Shown here one piece after another: positions 24,666 to 32,144 of a stretch of 64,000 nucleotides of DNA. Position numbers and translations under genes: made by a program. The notes under the pieces are model-generated. The model ran no database searches. It was not told where the DNA came from and was given only the letters and a program-made list of their open reading frames with translations. The DNA comes from an uncultured Collinsella sp. (GTDB taxonomy: Bacteria; Actinomycetota; Coriobacteriia; Coriobacteriales; Coriobacteriaceae). The stretch lies in contig UQIG01000004.1 in assembly GCA_900541135.1 (NCBI GenBank), positions 31,798 to 95,797 on the forward strand. The letters are read 5' to 3'. Position 1 is the stretch's first letter; every line of letters starts with the position of its first letter.

Positions 24666-24797
24666 TTACGGGTGATTTTTGGACGACGGGGGCCGGCCGG
24701 CGGCGAGGTGTTTAGTAGTCGAGCGATCCCGCAGGCGAAGCCGAGGACCAGCGAGACACCAAATACCTCGCCGCCGGCCGGGCCGTGTCGCGGCACC
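24666..24797. repeat. Long inverted repeat downstream of the SRP RNA
   Basis: The core arms GGCCGGCGGCGAGGT (24695-24709) and ACCTCGCCGCCGGCC (24765-24779) are perfect. Weaker complementarity continues inward (GTTTAGTAGTCGAGCG against CGCTGGTCCTCGG) and outward toward 24666 and 24812. It follows the ffs terminator and resembles the other long intergenic hairpins, but I see no second copy in the window. Confidence 0.65.
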
Positions 24798-24815
24798 AAA
24801 AAGCGCCCGTGCGCT
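24798..24815 (-). terminator. Terminator of the SRP RNA gene
   Basis: On the minus strand AGCGC-acgg-GCGCT is followed by TTTT. Confidence 0.75.
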
Positions 24816-24914
24816 CGATGGATTCGGATGCCCGACAGAGGCTCCTTATGGCTGCTTCCTTCCGGACCTGACCAGATTCGGAACATGTCGTCATCCGAAC
24901 CCATCGAACGCGCT
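24811..24914 (-). ncRNA. ffs: Signal recognition particle RNA (bacterial small SRP RNA)
   Basis: The minus strand carries the universally conserved apical segment GGTCAGGTCCGGAAGGAAGC (the SRP54/Ffh-binding helix 8 with its GGAA tetraloop). The flanks close a long helix: GATGGGTTCGGATG (24892-24905) pairs with CATCCGAATCCATC (24817-24830), extended by GCGCG...CGAGCGC. The ~100-nt hairpin without an Alu domain is the short bacterial form. It scaffolds Ffh at the membrane-targeting step. Exact ends are estimates. A promoter lies just upstream at 24928-24956. Confidence 0.93.
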
Positions 24915-24927
24915 AGGCGCTCGGTAT

Positions 24928-24956
24928 ATCTTACCTGCTCCCGCCCGCCAGAGCAA
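24928..24956 (-). promoter_or_regulatory. Promoter of the SRP RNA
   Basis: On the minus strand TTGCTC, a 17-nt spacer and TAAGAT, placing transcription start near 24920, right at the 5' end of the predicted RNA. Confidence 0.75.
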
Positions 24957-24964
24957 GGTAGCTA

Positions 24965-25049
24965 ATTTGGGACGGAGCTTTTTTGACTACTTTTGCAGCC
25001 CGATTGCCAGAGCAGCCAATGAGTAGTCAAAATAGTCCCATCCCAAAAT
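24965..25049. repeat. GGGACGG-family imperfect inverted repeat
   Basis: TTTGGGACGGAGCTTTTTTG...ACTAC is mirrored imperfectly by GTAGTCAAAATAGTCCCATC...CAAA. Same head-to-head layout, and GTAG/CTAC ends, as the repeat at 19390-19500. Confidence 0.75.
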
Positions 25050-25065
25050 GACCGGCTTGGTGCCG

Positions 25066-25226
25066 CACCACAGAAAGGACCTATCTACTACGTTTAGGCC
25101 GCAAGGGTCAACCATAGCCGGCTTTTTCGAAAATCGGCAAGCTTTCTACCTGCGGTTTTGTTTTTGCAAATTCCGGGATGGTCGAGGGTGGCCGGTTTAA
25201 CGTAGTAGATGGCCGCATTTCGTGGC
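25066..25226. mobile_element. MITE-like element, copy 2
   Basis: CTATCTACTACGTTTA at 25081 is mirrored by TTAACGTAGTAGATGG near 25210, with outer flanks again resembling GCCACGAAATG (GCATTTCGTGGC, 25214-25225). Its reverse complement aligns with copy 1 (2584-2744) throughout, including AAAACCGCAGGTAGA. It is not coding. It stands in a cluster of three different repeat families (24965-25345). Confidence 0.8.
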
Positions 25227-25278
25227 AAACGGTCCGACCAAAGACCCAAGGCAGCCAACCTCGAATGGCCATTCTCGA

Positions 25279-25345
25279 AGTTGCGGTGGAATACGGACTG
25301 AATTGGCCCCTTAAAGGCAAAAACGCTCCGTATTTCACCGCGACT
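25279..25345. repeat. 67-bp inverted repeat, family GTTGCGGTGGAATACGG, copy 2
   Basis: The arms AGTTGCGGTGGAATACGG and CCGTATTTCACCGCGACT match copy 1 at 9730-9796; the centre differs. It lies 18 bp past the stop codon of the tadA-fusion gene. Confidence 0.85.
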
Positions 25346-25362
25346 TATCGAGGGGATGGGTT

Positions 25363-27144
25363 TTAGATACGGCCAAGGTCGTAGGATCGAGCGGCCGCTT
25401 CGCCGGCGCAGATGAGGTTGGTTGTGGCTTCTTGCGGATTAAGCGCTTGCTCCAGGTCCATGGGTTTGCGGCAAATCGGCAAAACCAAGTCAATACCCCG
25501 CTCACACACCCCATCCAGGTTGTCAGCGCGACCGCCCACGACAGCGATCACCGGTTTGCCACACCGCTTGGCACGGCGCGCCACGCCCACCGGCGCCTTA
25601 CCGGCGGCGGATTGCTCATCCATATTGCCCTCGCCTGTAATGACCAGGTCGACATCGCGCACGTGCTCGTCAAACCCCACGAGATCGAGCACCGTCTCCA
25701 CACCCGAGCGTAGCTCCGCGCCGAGCGCCAGCAACGCCGCGCCCAAGCCACCGGCAGCGCCCGCGCCGGGCACGCCAAGCACCGAGCCAAATGTCCGTGC
25801 GTTCTCGGGTGTGCGCAACAACCCCTGGGCTCGCGCCTCGAAAATTGCCGCATCGAGCAGGCGACCGTAGCCGACCATCCAGCCGTCGTATCTGCGCAGC
25901 ACCTCGACATCATCCGCCGGCAGGCCCTTCTGCCCGCCAAACACCGCCAGTGCGCCGCGACGCCCTACGAGCGGATTCTCGACATCCGAAAGCACCACGA
26001 CACGCATGCCATTCAGCGCCCGAAGCGCTGGCGCCAAATCAACGCTCGCCACCTGCTCAAGGCCGGCAAGACCGGGGGCGACATCGCATCCCTGATCATC
26101 GACCACGCGCGCGCCCAGCGCCTGCAGCATGCCGGCGCCACCGTCGTTGGTGGCACTGCCGCCCAGACCAATATAGAGTGTCCTTGCGCCCGTGCGAACT
26201 GCGCGAAGCATAAGCTCGCCCACGCCATAGGTCGAAGCCGCCAACGCCGCCGACTCCGTACAACTCGAATACCCAATACCCGCCGCCTCGGCCATCTCAA
26301 TTACAGCCGAGTCGCGCTCGTCGTCCACCAGCATCTGGGCAGACACGCGATCGCCCAAGGGACCTGCCACCTCGCAGGTCACAATCTCACCGCCGCACGC
26401 GTCGATGGCGTCGAGCGTTCCCTCGCCGCCATCCGCCAGCGGCAACGCGCGCACCTCGGCATCGGGCCACACACGGCGCATGCCCTCGGCAACCGCCGCC
26501 TCCGCCCGTGCACTCGACACGCTGCCCTTAAAGGAGTCGATCGCCAGCAGCACACGGCGGGGCCGGCGGCACGCAGGGCCAAAGTCAACCGCCTCAACGG
26601 CGATATCTTCGGCACACGCGAGCGCCTCGGCATGAGCGACATGCGCCTCAAGATCGGCCCCACAACCGCCATCAGCGCCGCCTGCTCCGCGCAGACCGCC
26701 AAAATAGCTAATCAGCAGCTCACGGCATTCATCCGCCAGGACCCCAGCCGTCACGTTAAACCGATGATTCAGGCGCGAGTCGGCATTCAAATCGTATAGG
26801 GATCCCAGCGCGCCCGCCTTGGCATCGGCGGCACCGTATACGCAGCGGCCCACGCGCGCGTTGACCATGAGACCCGCGCACATGCAGCAAGGCTCGAGCG
26901 TTACATAGACCGTGCAATCGGAAAGGCGCCAGCGGCCGAGCGGCCGAGCGGCAGCGCACAGGGCCGCGAACTCTGCATGCGCCGAAGGGTCCTGGTCGAG
27001 CTCGCGACGATTATGCGCCCGCGCGACAATCTCACCAGCACGCACCACCACAGCGCCAATGGGCACTTCGCCCACTACCGCGGCGGCGCGCGCCTCGACC
27101 AGTGCCTCGCGCATGAACTTCTCATCGATTTCGGTGATCGTCAT
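25363..27144 (-). CDS. tadA: TadA tRNA adenosine deaminase fused to glycerate kinase
   Basis: 593 residues in one uninterrupted frame. Residues ~1-155 are TadA: zinc motif HAE (56-58, catalytic Glu58) and PCCMC (85-89), plus NARVGRCVYGAADAKAG and the SLYDLN...LNHRFNV tail typical of tRNA-A34 deaminases that make inosine in tRNA-Arg. After a Gly/Ala-rich linker (~150-195), residues ~196-593 form a GlxK/GarK-type glycerate kinase: AIDSFKGSVSS, LADGGEGTLDAI, GLGGSATNDGGAGML, VENPLVGRRGA, GGQKGLP, ITGEGNMDEQSAAGKAP. It phosphorylates glycerate with ATP. ATG 27144 has GGAAGG upstream. No frameshift or internal stop is seen; the fusion looks genuine but I know of no functional reason for it. Confidence 0.9.
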   Translation of the reverse strand: MTITEIDEKFMREALVEARAAAVVGEVPIGAVVVRAGEIVARAHNRRELDQDPSAHAEFAALCAAARPLGRWRLSDCTVYVTLEPCCMCAGLMVNARVGRCVYGAADAKAGALGSLYDLNADSRLNHRFNVTAGVLADECRELLISYFGGLRGAGGADGGCGADLEAHVAHAEALACAEDIAVEAVDFGPACRRPRRVLLAIDSFKGSVSSARAEAAVAEGMRRVWPDAEVRALPLADGGEGTLDAIDACGGEIVTCEVAGPLGDRVSAQMLVDDERDSAVIEMAEAAGIGYSSCTESAALAASTYGVGELMLRAVRTGARTLYIGLGGSATNDGGAGMLQALGARVVDDQGCDVAPGLAGLEQVASVDLAPALRALNGMRVVVLSDVENPLVGRRGALAVFGGQKGLPADDVEVLRRYDGWMVGYGRLLDAAIFEARAQGLLRTPENARTFGSVLGVPGAGAAGGLGAALLALGAELRSGVETVLDLVGFDEHVRDVDLVITGEGNMDEQSAAGKAPVGVARRAKRCGKPVIAVVGGRADNLDGVCERGIDLVLPICRKPMDLEQALNPQEATTNLICAGEAAARSYDLGRI

Positions 27145-27195
27145 CGTTCGCCTTCCCTGTTGCAAATCCAAAACGATGCTATCATTACGACTCAC

Positions 27196-27285
27196 GGAGA
27201 GATGGCAGAGCGGTTGAATGCGGCGGTCTTGAAAACCGTTGAGCGCGAGAGCGTTCCGGGGGTTCGAATCCCCCTCTCTCCGCCA
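27196..27285 (+). tRNA. tRNA-Ser (anticodon TGA)
   Basis: Acceptor GGAGAGA (27196-27202) pairs with TCTCTCC (27275-27281), discriminator G, encoded CCA (27283-27285). The anticodon loop CTTGAAA gives TGA, reading UCN serine codons. A long variable arm (GAGCGCGAGAGCGTTC) marks a type II tRNA, and the T-arm GGGGGTTCGAATCCCCC is canonical. It lies 51 bp upstream of, and divergent from, the tadA-fusion gene. Confidence 0.97.
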
Positions 27286-27288
27286 CTT

Positions 27289-27873
27289 CTAGTGATGCAC
27301 CGGTGTCATGGTCCGCTCAAACAGCGCATCGACCACGTCGGCTATCTCAGGTCGACGCTCAAGATCGTGACCCGACTCCCACCATATCGTGAAAAGTCGA
27401 ATAATACCGCCGGCGACAAACTCAGACGTCGTCTCGAGTGACACGGGGGCCAGGGCATCCTCGGCAAGCACGTTCATCACACGCTCGCGGATGGAGTGGG
27501 CAATGCGGTCGCAAATAACGTTGGTCAACATGCCCGACATGCTGCTTGCCAAAATGTTATCCATGAGCCGCTCGTGCGCCAGAATCAAATCCATGGCATC
27601 GTCCAAAATCGCGTGCCGAAGCGCGCGCACGTCCTCGGCAGACACCGCGCCGGCCTCATCGGGCTGTTTTTGCGGCAAGCCCGACATGAGCTCATCGATA
27701 TAAAAGGCGAAGTAATCGTTTTTATCGCGAAAGTGCTTATAGAACGTCGTGCGGCGAATCATGGCCCGGTCGCAAAGCATAGCAACCGTCAAATCCTCAA
27801 ACCGATACTCTTCCAAAAGCTCGGTAAAGGCATCGAACAGGGCACGATAGGTTTTCTTGATGCGAAGGTCCAT
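27289..27873 (-). CDS. TetR/AcrR-family regulator
   Basis: 194 residues. N-terminal helix-turn-helix: YRALFDAFTELLEEYRFEDLTVAMLCDRAMIRRTTFYKHFRDKNDYF (split here for description; residues ~7-55), the normal TetR DNA-binding region; the rest is the helical ligand and dimerisation domain. ATG 27873 is used; upstream in-frame ATGs lack a ribosome site. It is divergent from the LemA gene (28085), with an imperfect palindrome between them. The 3' end lies 4 bp from the tRNA-Ser gene on the other strand. Confidence 0.85.
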   Translation of the reverse strand: MDLRIKKTYRALFDAFTELLEEYRFEDLTVAMLCDRAMIRRTTFYKHFRDKNDYFAFYIDELMSGLPQKQPDEAGAVSAEDVRALRHAILDDAMDLILAHERLMDNILASSMSGMLTNVICDRIAHSIRERVMNVLAEDALAPVSLETTSEFVAGGIIRLFTIWWESGHDLERRPEIADVVDALFERTMTPVHH

Positions 27874-28015
27874 CCGTATCGCCATCCTCAGGGCAAAGAC
27901 AACACTCGTCAATCTGTCGCATATCTTACACCTGTACCTCGCGCGCTTTGCCCCGGTGCCGACCCCGCCGAAAACATAACGCTTGCCGGAAAGTTCGGCA
28001 CGGCAAAACGTTGCG

Positions 28016-28037
28016 GGTATACTAGTAGCGTTATACC
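28016..28037. promoter_or_regulatory. Candidate TetR operator between tetR and lemA
   Basis: GGTATAC-tagtagc-GTTATACC, an imperfect palindrome in the divergent intergenic region that overlaps plausible -10 sequences. Assignment to the adjacent TetR regulator is inference. Confidence 0.4.
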
Positions 28038-28084
28038 AACGGCAGCTGGCGCATGCCGCCGCGGCCATTCGAAACGGAGACATC

Positions 28085-28636
28085 ATGATTACCGTCATCA
28101 TCGGCATCGTTGTTGTCATTGTGATTGTCTGCGCCATCGCCGGCATCTACAACAACATGGTCACCAAGCGTAACCGCATTGATAACGCCTGGCAGAACAT
28201 CGATACGCAGCTGCAGCGCCGCAACGACCTGATCCCCAACCTGGTCGAGACCGTCAAGGGCTACGCCAAGCACGAGCAGGAGACGCTCTCCGCCGTGATC
28301 AGCGCGCGTAACACCGCCGTCAAGGCCACCACGCCCGAGGCCAAGATGGAAGCCGACAACGTGCTGACCGGTGCGCTGCGTCAGCTCTTCGCCGTAGCCG
28401 AAGCCTACCCCGATCTTAAGGCAAACACCAACTTTACGCAGCTGCAGGCATCGCTCGAGGATACCGAGAACAAGATTAGCTACGCACGCCAGAGCTACAA
28501 CGATTGCGTGCTCAGCTACAACAACGCCATTCAGACGTTCCCGGCTGTCATCTTTGCCGGCATCTTTCAGTTTAAGGAGCGCCAGGGCTTCGAGGCCGCC
28601 GAAGCAGCCCGCCAGGCCCCGACCGTCAAGTTCTAG
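28085..28636 (+). CDS. LemA family protein
   Basis: 183 residues. One N-terminal membrane helix (ITVIIGIVVVIVIVCAIAGIYN, ~2-23) is followed by the conserved LemA body: NRIDNAWQNIDTQLQRRNDLIPNLV (in two parts), ETVKGYAKHEQETL, and near the C-terminus ISYARQSYNDCVLSYNNAIQTFP. LemA proteins are four-helix-bundle membrane proteins with the bulk outside the cytoplasm; their function is unclear. GGAG lies upstream of the ATG at 28085. It is often found with a TPM/DUF or peptidase partner, which is missing here. Confidence 0.92.
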   Translation: MITVIIGIVVVIVIVCAIAGIYNNMVTKRNRIDNAWQNIDTQLQRRNDLIPNLVETVKGYAKHEQETLSAVISARNTAVKATTPEAKMEADNVLTGALRQLFAVAEAYPDLKANTNFTQLQASLEDTENKISYARQSYNDCVLSYNNAIQTFPAVIFAGIFQFKERQGFEAAEAARQAPTVKF

Positions 28637-28672
28637 TAGTTTGACAGCGCATCCTTAATCGGCCAAATGTAT

Positions 28673-28718
28673 AAACCGCCCCGTCGAGTGCATACTTCGA
28701 CGGGGCGGTTTCCTTTTT
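28673..28718 (+). terminator. Terminator of lemA
   Basis: AAACCGCCCCGTCGA mirrored by TCGACGGGGCGGTTT with a 9-nt loop, then CCTTTTT. Confidence 0.92.
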
Positions 28719-28734
28719 CGCAAAGGTCCCCCTC

Positions 28735-28960
28735 TAAGCGCCGTGCATTTTTAGGAGTATTCAACATAACCAAGAGCTTCGGGCGCCACGATAAGTGCCA
28801 AAGGCCGCGAATATCCCTGCAAATCAAACGCTGCCAGCCCATAACCCCGCCCATCATCCGTAGAAAACATCGAGAACTCCCGATTTTTTGCCCGAGGTCG
28901 GTATGCAGGGGCCTTCGATTGCAGAATACTCGCAAAAATGCACGTCGCCACCACCCCCAC
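28735..28960. repeat. ~225-bp inverted repeat, family GTGCAAAA/GAGTATTC, copy 2
   Basis: GCGCCGTGCATTTTTAGGAG... (28747-28770) is mirrored by AATACTCGCAAAAATGCACG (28925-28944). Same arm sequence and similar length as copy 1 at 4988-5193; the interior shares little. Non-coding. Confidence 0.7.
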
Positions 28961-28983
28961 ATGGCGCGAACCAAAACAAAAGC

Positions 28984-29090
28984 GCGACCTTCCTTTCCGG
29001 CGCACTCCGCAGGACGAAAGAACCCCCGCCGCACGTAGTGCGCAGCGGAGGTTCTTTCATGTCCGAGGACGCGCCGGAAAGGAAGGTCGC
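28984..29090. repeat. Long hairpin downstream of ilvE
   Basis: GCGACCTTCCTTTCCGGCGC (28984-29003) is perfectly mirrored by GCGCCGGAAAGGAAGGTCGC (29071-29090); pairing continues inward (CTCCGcAGGAC with GTCCGaGGAC; GAAAGAACC with GGTTCTTTC) to a GCGC-type apex. 26 bp past the ilvE stop, so it may end ilvE transcripts. Confidence 0.8.
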
Positions 29091-29115
29091 CCTCGGGCCG
29101 GACAGCTAAGACAGC

Positions 29116-30168
29116 TTACGCGACGGTGTAAACCCAGTTGTGCTTGTCCTCGACAGCACCGGACTGGATGCCCGTCAGGGTCTCGCGGAGCTTCTTCATC
29201 ACGGGGCCGATCTCGGTGTAGCCAGCCGGGAAGGTCACGGTCTCGTCGGCGCCGTAAACCTTGTTGTCGATCTCGCCAACCGGGGAGATGACGGCAGCGG
29301 TGCCGCACAGGCCGCACTCGACAAAGGTACCGGCCTTGACCTCGGCCCACTCGACGGGACGCTGGTCAACGGTCATGCCCAGGTCCTGAGCAACCTGAAC
29401 GAGCGAACGACGGGTAATAGAGGGCAGGATGGAGTCGGTGTGCGACTGCGGAACGACGAGCGTGCCGTCCTCCTTCACGAACAGGACGTTGGCGCCGCCG
29501 GTCTCCTCAACATAGGTGCGGGACTCGGAGTCGAGATACAGGTTCTCGGCATAGCCCTCGCGATGGGCCTCCATCGTGGGCTTAAGGGACATGGCGTAGT
29601 TCAGGCCGGCCTTGATGTTGCCGGTGCCGTGCGGTGCGGCACGGTCATACTCGGAAACGCGCAGCTTGACGGGCTTGAGGCCACCCTTAAAGTACGGACC
29701 GACCGGGGTCACGAGAATGCGGAACGTGTACTCAGGAGCGGGAGCCACGCCGATCACGTCACCGGAGCCGATCATAAACGGACGCACGTACAGGGTCGCG
29801 CCGGAACCGAAGGGCGGAACCCAGGCGGCGTTGGCAGAAACGACCTGCTTGACGGCCTCAACGAACTTGTCCTTGGGAAACGGGGGCATCTCGAGGCGCT
29901 GGGCAGAGTTATACATACGCTCGGCGTTCATGTCGGGACGGAAGCAGACGATGCTGCCGTCCTCGGCGGTGTAGGCCTTCAGGCCCTCAAAGACCTCCTG
30001 GCAGTAATGGAAGATACCGCCGCACTCGGAGACATGCAGGGTGTGGTCGGTGGTCAGGCCGCCCTCGTCCCACTCGCCATCCTTCCAATGAGCCTCGTAG
30101 CTGTAATCGGTCTTCATGTAGCCAAAGCCGAGGCTACCCCAATCGATATCCTTCTTCTCGACAGTCAT
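29116..30168 (-). CDS. ilvE: Branched-chain amino acid aminotransferase
   Basis: 350 residues, class IV PLP aminotransferase of the long (bacterial/eukaryotic BCAT) type. The catalytic lysine lies in GTGNIKAGLNYAMSL (~195), and the class signature YVEETGGANVLFVKEDG and GTAAVISPVGEI follow. It interconverts Leu/Ile/Val with their 2-oxo acids using glutamate. ATG at 30168 is supported by AGGAG 6 nt upstream; a longer in-frame extension to 30318 lacks conservation. Appears monocistronic. I found no T-box and no Ile/Leu/Val-rich leader peptide in the ~150 bp upstream. Confidence 0.95.
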   Translation of the reverse strand: MTVEKKDIDWGSLGFGYMKTDYSYEAHWKDGEWDEGGLTTDHTLHVSECGGIFHYCQEVFEGLKAYTAEDGSIVCFRPDMNAERMYNSAQRLEMPPFPKDKFVEAVKQVVSANAAWVPPFGSGATLYVRPFMIGSGDVIGVAPAPEYTFRILVTPVGPYFKGGLKPVKLRVSEYDRAAPHGTGNIKAGLNYAMSLKPTMEAHREGYAENLYLDSESRTYVEETGGANVLFVKEDGTLVVPQSHTDSILPSITRRSLVQVAQDLGMTVDQRPVEWAEVKAGTFVECGLCGTAAVISPVGEIDNKVYGADETVTFPAGYTEIGPVMKKLRETLTGIQSGAVEDKHNWVYTVA

Positions 30169-30397
30169 ATGTCGCTCCTTACATACACAGTTGCATACTC
30201 GCGAACTCGCACGCAAGGACCGAGGCCGACCGCGTCGCAACGTCGCACACCCGGAGCGTAGAGCCGGACGGGACACGCGAGCAGCATCAAAGCCGATGGC
30301 ACGTCGATTCGCATGCACGAGATTGTACTCCGCACGCGCGTCGGATAAAACGTTTTTCTTTAACTAACTAAAGTAATTTCATTTGACCGAAGCTGAA

Positions 30398-30429
30398 GAG
30401 GCCCGCCACCGTAAACGGTGACGGGCCTC
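30398..30429 (-). terminator. Terminator-like hairpin after the DedA gene
   Basis: GAGGCCCG-cCACCGT-aa-ACGGTGa-CGGGCCTC, 28 bp past the DedA stop. The U-run is weak on the minus strand. Confidence 0.65.
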
Positions 30430-30457
30430 AACTGCACGGTTTGCGCGCTGGCTCGAG

Positions 30458-31105
30458 CTACGCGTTCTTTTTGCCCAGCTTAGCCTTAACCAGACCGACC
30501 ACAGTCGGAATGATCGATACGGCAACGATGCCGACGATCAGCAGCTCAAAGTGCTCCTGCACAAAGGGGATGCCGCCAAAGAAGTAGCCCAGCAGTGTAA
30601 AGAGCGTCGACCAGGTAATGCCGCCCAGCACGTTAAAGATGACAAAATTGCGCCAGTGCATGCCGCCCATGCCGGCGATAAAGGGCACAAAGGTGCGGAT
30701 AAACGGGAAGAAGCGACCCAGGAAGATGGCCAGGTGACCCCACTTGTCCAAGAAATCCTCGGACTTTTTGATGCGCTCGGGCGTCATAGCCTTGACCTTG
30801 CCCGAAGCGATAATCTTTTTGCCAAAGAAGTGACCGATCATAAAGTTGCACTGGTCGCCCAGGATGGCAGCAGCCCATGCGACGACCAGCAGTGCCACGA
30901 TGTTAAAACCACCGTTGTGGGCAAAGAAGCCCGAAGCAAACAGCAGTGAATCGCCAGGAAGGAACGGGAAGAACACCACGCCCGTCTCGATAAAGATGAT
31001 CAGGAACACGCAGCCGTAGGCCATAAGCGGGCCGGCGGCGATCCAGCTGGCGATCGCGGTGCGCGGGTCCTTAAGCAGCTCGGCAATAAAATTGATGAAA
31101 CCCAT
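30458..31105 (-). CDS. DedA family membrane protein
   Basis: 215 residues, several membrane helices, with the DedA/SNARE-associated signature: FIETGVVFFPFLPGDSLLF, GDQCNFMIGHFFGKK, and FLGRFFPFIRTFVPFIAGMGGM followed by NVLGGITWS. Conserved Arg residues in FGRF.PFIRT are essential in E. coli homologues. Recent work links the family to flipping of undecaprenyl phosphate or phospholipids and to membrane potential maintenance; which applies is unknown. GAGG lies upstream of ATG 31105. Divergent from cysE. Confidence 0.9.
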   Translation of the reverse strand: MGFINFIAELLKDPRTAIASWIAAGPLMAYGCVFLIIFIETGVVFFPFLPGDSLLFASGFFAHNGGFNIVALLVVAWAAAILGDQCNFMIGHFFGKKIIASGKVKAMTPERIKKSEDFLDKWGHLAIFLGRFFPFIRTFVPFIAGMGGMHWRNFVIFNVLGGITWSTLFTLLGYFFGGIPFVQEHFELLIVGIVAVSIIPTVVGLVKAKLGKKNA

Positions 31106-31279
31106 GAAGTAAAACCTCTCAGTTGTGGGCGCGGATACGTCCAAGTTGACCAGTATACGGTTGCGGTGCCCCCTCGTGCGCAACCCCACAAAAGCATGAC
31201 TCCATTACCAGCAAGTTTGCATAACTGACACTTGTAGCGCAAAGCCGCCAAGATTGTCCTTTTTAATCCCTAGCGAATC

Positions 31280-31285
31280 GCTATA
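31280..31285 (+). promoter_or_regulatory. Probable -10 box of cysE
   Basis: TATACT, 44 bp before the cysE start, in the divergent DedA-cysE intergenic region. The matching -35 is unclear. Confidence 0.35.
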
Positions 31286-31328
31286 CTTTATTGAATCGCA
31301 ATGCCATGGCGCTAAGGGAGGGCGGCCG

Positions 31329-32033
31329 GTGAGCTTTATCAATACCATTCGCGAGGACATCAAGACCGTCCAGGCGCAGGACCCCGCCGCGCAAAACGGT
31401 CTGGTCATCTTTCTTTCCTATCCTGGCCTGCACGCCAAGTGGAACCACGTGCCCGAGCACTGGCTGTGGGAGCACGGTCATCGCTCGCTCGCCCGCGTGC
31501 TCTCGCAAATCACCCGCCACATCACCGGCGTCGAGATTCACCCTGCCGCGCAGATTGGCAAGCACTTCTTTATCGACCACGCCATGGGCGTCGTCATCGG
31601 CGAGACCACCATTGTGGGCGACAACTGTGTGCTCTACCAGGGCGTCACGCTCGGCGGCACCGGCAACGAGACCGGCAAGCGTCACCCCACCCTGGGCAAC
31701 AATGTCACGGTGGGCACGGGCGCCAAGGTGCTCGGCAACATCCGCATCGGCAACAACGTCAAGATCGGCGGCAACTCGGTCGTCGTTAAGGACGTCCCCG
31801 ACAACTGCACCGTCGTGGGCGTGCCGGGACGCATCATCAAGCGCAACGGCTGCCGTGTGTTCGAGGAGAGTTTCGACGCCAAGCAGCATCGCGAGTACAT
31901 GCCCGATGACGCCGCCGAGCAGTCCGCCCTCAACCGCCAGGGCATCACCGAGAATGCCCGCCGCGTCAAGGAACTCGAGCGAGAGGTGGCCGAGCTCAAG
32001 GCCCTCGTCGCCAAGCTCGTGGACGAACGCTAG
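31329..32033 (+). CDS. cysE: Serine O-acetyltransferase
   Basis: 234 residues. An N-terminal helical region precedes a left-handed beta-helix of hexapeptide repeats ([21 protein letters not shown], then [22 protein letters not shown]), the EpsC/CysE hallmark; catalytic His residues lie in FIDHAMG and GKRHP. The C-terminal ~60 residues form a charged helix ([20 protein letters not shown]), longer than usual. It acetylates serine with acetyl-CoA as the first step of cysteine synthesis. GTG at 31329 is chosen because AAGGGAGG lies 6 nt upstream. No cysK is adjacent. Confidence 0.93.
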   Translation: MSFINTIREDIKTVQAQDPAAQNGLVIFLSYPGLHAKWNHVPEHWLWEHGHRSLARVLSQITRHITGVEIHPAAQIGKHFFIDHAMGVVIGETTIVGDNCVLYQGVTLGGTGNETGKRHPTLGNNVTVGTGAKVLGNIRIGNNVKIGGNSVVVKDVPDNCTVVGVPGRIIKRNGCRVFEESFDAKQHREYMPDDAAEQSALNRQGITENARRVKELEREVAELKALVAKLVDER

Positions 32034-32071
32034 GAACGCAAGCGGCACAAAACGACATCGGCATCAACGCA

Positions 32072-32110
32072 AAGGCGCGCCAGGGAATTCATCCCCGGCG
32101 CGCCTTATTT
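32072..32110 (+). terminator. Terminator of cysE
   Basis: AAGGCGCGCC-aGGGaattcatCCCc-GGCGCGCCTT then ATTT. Confidence 0.88.
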
Positions 32111-32113
32111 GTG

Positions 32114-32144
32114 ATGTGGCAAAGAGACTGTCCCTTTGTCACAT
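32114..32144. repeat. GGGAC-family palindrome (GTGACAAA arms), third copy
   Basis: ATGTGGCAAAGAGAC-t-GTCCCTTTGTCACAT with two mismatches. It overlaps the last base of the stop codon of the ABC gene that ends at 32144. Confidence 0.85.

Noticed and set aside
30169..30330. T-box or leader-peptide attenuator ahead of ilvE
   Set aside because: No T-box sequence, no antiterminator/terminator pair and no Leu/Ile/Val-rich small frame was found.
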